Source: Xanthomonas arboricola (GTDB lineage Bacteria; Pseudomonadota; Gammaproteobacteria; Xanthomonadales; Xanthomonadaceae). Taken from it: a DNA stretch of 53,393 nt. Positions 51,262-53,393 of the stretch are shown here, in pieces. The position numbers were made by a program, and so were the translations under genes. Every line of letters begins with the position of its first letter. The stretch's first letter is position 1. Location of the stretch: contig NZ_QREM01000009.1 in assembly GCF_003353015.1 (NCBI RefSeq), forward strand, positions 1,460,314-1,513,706, given 5' to 3'. The notes under the pieces are model-generated. The model made no database searches. It was given only the letters and a program-made list of their open reading frames with translations, and was not told where the DNA came from.

Positions 51262-52479
51262 TTATCCGATGGCATTGGTCAGGTCATACAGCGGTACCAG
51301 CACCGAGATGATGACAAGCCCCACCACCGAGGCCAGCACCAGCGTGATCAGCGGCACCAGCGCGGCCAGCGCGCGGTCGATGGCCTGCGCGGTTTCCAGC
51401 TCGAAGGTGTCGGCGGTCTTGAGCAGCATCGTATCCAGCGCGCCCGATTCCTCGCCCACCTGGATCATCTGCAGGGCCAGGCGCGGGAAGCGCTTGCCGC
51501 GTGCCAGCGACATCGCCAGGCCATGGCCGTTCTTGACGTCGTCGGCGGCGGCATCGACATCCTCGACCAAGGCCAGGTTGGACATCACGTTGCGCGCAAT
51601 GCCGATCGCCGCCAGCAGCGGCACGCCGTTGCGCAACAAGGTGCCCAGGGTACGCGTCAGCCGTGCGGTTTCCAGGCGCGCGATCAGGCTGCCGACCACT
51701 TTCTGCCGCAGCAACCACTCATCCAGTGCGGCACGGAAGGCGGCATTGCGGCGTTTGCGATCCAGCCACAGCCCAAGCACGCCCGGCACCACGATCAACA
51801 CCACCCACCAGTCGCGCACCAGCAGGCCCACGCTCAACACCGCCTGGGTGAACCACGGCAAGGCCACGTCCAGGCTTTCGTACATCTGCGCGAACTGCGG
51901 CACCACATAGCCGAGCAGGAACAGCAGCGCGCAGCCGACCACCGCCAGCAGGATCGCCGGATAGATCAGCGCGTTGATCACCTTGCCGCGCAGCGCGCGG
52001 CTGCGCTCCAGGTAGTCGGCCAGGCGTTGCAGCGTGTCCTGCATGCTGCCGCCGGCTTCGCCGGCGCGCACCATGTTGATGTAGAGCTTGGAAAACAGCC
52101 CGTGCTGGCGTTCCAGCGCCGAGGACAGCGGCGCGCCGCCACGCACGGTGTCGCGCACATCGCCGATCACGCGCCGGCTTTTGTCGTCTTCGGGCAGATC
52201 CATCAGGATCGACAACGCGCGATCCAAAGGCTGGCCGGCACCGATCAGCGTGGACAACTGCTGGGTGAACTGCACCAGCGCGGCGTTGTCGAACGGCTTC
52301 TTGCGCAACAGCATGCGCAGCGACGGCGAGTCGTTTTCGCCGGTGGCCAGCCGCGTTTCCACCGGCAGATGGCCCTGCTCCTGCAGGCGCAGCGCAACGT
52401 CCGCGTCGCTGGCCGCTTCCATCTGGCCATCGAGCATTTCGCCGTGGGCGTCGAGCGCCTTGTAGCGGTACAGGGGCAT
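51262..52479 (-). CDS. xpsF: Type II secretion inner-membrane platform protein XpsF (GspF)
   Basis: The 405-aa polytopic protein starts MPLYRYKALDAHGEMLDGQM and has two related GspF domains: QFTQQLSTLIGAGQPLDRAL with VRAGEAGGSM near residue 155, and RLTRTLGTLLRNGVPLL with QVGEESGALD. Three hydrophobic segments lie near 170-190, 215-240 and 375-395. It links the ATPase XpsE to the pseudopilus. An upstream open extension crosses a heptamer repeat and was rejected. Confidence 0.95.
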   Translation of the reverse strand: MPLYRYKALDAHGEMLDGQMEAASDADVALRLQEQGHLPVETRLATGENDSPSLRMLLRKKPFDNAALVQFTQQLSTLIGAGQPLDRALSILMDLPEDDKSRRVIGDVRDTVRGGAPLSSALERQHGLFSKLYINMVRAGEAGGSMQDTLQRLADYLERSRALRGKVINALIYPAILLAVVGCALLFLLGYVVPQFAQMYESLDVALPWFTQAVLSVGLLVRDWWVVLIVVPGVLGLWLDRKRRNAAFRAALDEWLLRQKVVGSLIARLETARLTRTLGTLLRNGVPLLAAIGIARNVMSNLALVEDVDAAADDVKNGHGLAMSLARGKRFPRLALQMIQVGEESGALDTMLLKTADTFELETAQAIDRALAALVPLITLVLASVVGLVIISVLVPLYDLTNAIG

Positions 52480-52499
52480 CAGGCTGGAAGGCCGGGAGT

Positions 52500-52527
52500 G
52501 GGGAATCGGGAATCGGGAATCGGGAAA
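52500..52527. repeat. Short heptamer element between xpsE and xpsF
   Basis: Four GGGAATC-type units lie in the 175-bp gap between xpsE and xpsF. It is the same family as the arrays at 2024 and 14257. The rest of the gap carries a CGCGCATATGCGCG palindrome near 52558-52571, with no gene seen. Confidence 0.75.
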
Positions 52528-52654
52528 AGCACGGTGCTGTGCTGTGTTGGCGCGACTGCGCGCATATGCGCGTGCGCGCACCGCAGTGCCAGGACGCTGC
52601 TTTGCTTATCTTCCGATCCCGAGCATCCGATGCTCGCTGTTGCCGCGTTGACTC

Positions 52655-53393
52655 TCACGCATCCTCCGTGACGCGCAGCACTTCTTCGATGGTGGTTTCG
52701 CCGCGCAGGGCCTTGGACAGGCCGTCCTCGTACATGGTGCGCATGCCGGCCTTGCGCGCCAGTTGTTCGATCTCGCCCATGCCGGCGCGGCGCATCACCG
52801 CGCGCCGCAATTCGTCGTTCATGACCAGGAATTCGACGATGGTGGTGCGGCCGAGGTAACCGGTCGGGGCGGCGGCCGAGGCACGCGGGCGGTACAGGTA
52901 GATCTCCCCGTCCGGCTGCAGCCGGCGCAGGTTGAAGCGTTCGATTTCCTCCGGCGATGCCGGATAGCGCTCGGCGTTGGCCAGGTCGAGCTTGCGCACC
53001 AGGCGCTGCGCCAGGATGCCGTTGATGGTGGAGGTGAGCAGATAGTCTTCCACGCCCATGTCGAGCAGGCGGGTGATGCCGCCGGCCGCATTGTTGGTGT
53101 GCAGCGTGGACAGCACCAGGTGGCCGGTAAGCGCGGACTGGATCGCGATGCGTGCGGTTTCCAGGTCGCGCATTTCGCCGATCATGATGATGTCCGGGTC
53201 CTGGCGCACGATGCTGCGCAGCGCGTTGGCAAAATCCAGCCCGATCTGCGGCTTGGCCTGGATCTGGTTGATGCCTTCGATCTGGTATTCCTCCGGGTCT
53301 TCGACGGTGATGATCTTCACGTCGGAGGTATTGAGCTGGCTCAAGGCGGTGTACAGCGTGGTGGTCTTGCCCGAGCCGGTCGGGCCGGTTACC
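52655..53393 (-). CDS. xpsE: Type II secretion ATPase XpsE (GspE), 5' part outside the window
   Basis: Only the C-terminal about 246 codons are present; the N-terminal domains lie beyond the window edge. Seen are the Walker A loop [14 protein letters not shown] at the very edge, the Asp box [18 protein letters not shown], Walker [15 protein letters not shown], and the His box [20 protein letters not shown]. The ATPase powers pseudopilus assembly. In the position of the usual zinc-binding tetracysteine subdomain (after [10 protein letters not shown]) there are no cysteines at all. A TTG at 53344 is not the true start because the reading frame continues past the window end. Confidence 0.96.
   Translation of the reverse strand, partial: VTGPTGSGKTTTLYTALSQLNTSDVKIITVEDPEEYQIEGINQIQAKPQIGLDFANALRSIVRQDPDIIMIGEMRDLETARIAIQSALTGHLVLSTLHTNNAAGGITRLLDMGVEDYLLTSTINGILAQRLVRKLDLANAERYPASPEEIERFNLRRLQPDGEIYLYRPRASAAAPTGYLGRTTIVEFLVMNDELRRAVMRRAGMGEIEQLARKAGMRTMYEDGLSKALRGETTIEEVLRVTEDA

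Noticed and set aside
53344..53344. TTG start for xpsE at the window edge
   Set aside because: The frame continues through the Walker A loop to the end of the window, so the gene starts outside.

Overview
The window is a GC-rich chromosomal segment (roughly two thirds G+C by eye) from a gammaproteobacterium, almost certainly the genus Xanthomonas. The evidence is a complete Xps-type type II secretion cluster in the order E-F-G-H-I-J-K-L-M-N-D, a xagABCD-like exopolysaccharide locus, an Ax21-family outer-membrane protein, and genus-typical intergenic repeats (palindromic MITE-like elements and GGGAATC-type heptamer arrays). I cannot assign the species from sequence alone. No tRNA, rRNA, IS transposase, prophage or CRISPR array was found.

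Layout. (1) 1-11.0 kb: one copy of a palindromic element, an exported CocE/S15-like hydrolase, then a mainly minus-strand housekeeping block read as glyA, nrdR, a GNAT acetyltransferase, ribD, [plus-strand Ax21-family barrel], FMN riboswitch, ribE, ribBA-like, ribH, nusB, thiL. (2) 11.0-15 kb: an RcnB-like periplasmic protein, the ribosome-associated ABC-F protein EttA, peptide deformylase, an ArsC-family reductase, and large heptamer and palindromic repeats. (3) 15.3-17.5 kb: a small exported protein translationally coupled to a secreted HExxH metalloprotease that carries an inserted PA domain. (4) 17.7-28.9 kb: a type I-like cellulose operon bcsD-bcsP-bcsA-bcsB-bcsZ-bcsC on the minus strand. 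(5) 29.1-30.3 kb: pncB. (6) 30.5-35.8 kb: the xagABCD-like locus, whose glycosyltransferase carries an N-terminal MshEN c-di-GMP domain. (7) 35.9-36.7 kb: a GT2 glycosyltransferase. (8) 37.0-42.1 kb: a plus-strand unit of APH-type kinase, TonB-dependent receptor, PnuC-family transporter and GntR/HutC regulator, preceded by one good HutC/PhnF-type operator (TGGTCTATACCA). (9) 42.17-42.30 kb: a second copy of the palindromic element, inverted relative to the first. (10) 42.6-53.4 kb: a small GT-like gene and the xps type II secretion cluster, cut by the window end inside xpsE.

How the parts fit together. Two adjacent exopolysaccharide machines (Bcs with a PilZ domain, Xag with a MshEN domain) both look directly gated by c-di-GMP. 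The riboflavin genes are controlled by an FMN riboswitch placed before ribE rather than before ribD. The kinase/TBDT/PnuC/GntR unit looks like a self-regulated vitamin-salvage island. Thiamine is the best guess (outer-membrane uptake, facilitated diffusion, trapping by phosphorylation, completion by ThiL, which is also in this window), with nicotinamide riboside as the main alternative. That unit is the most promising under-described system here.
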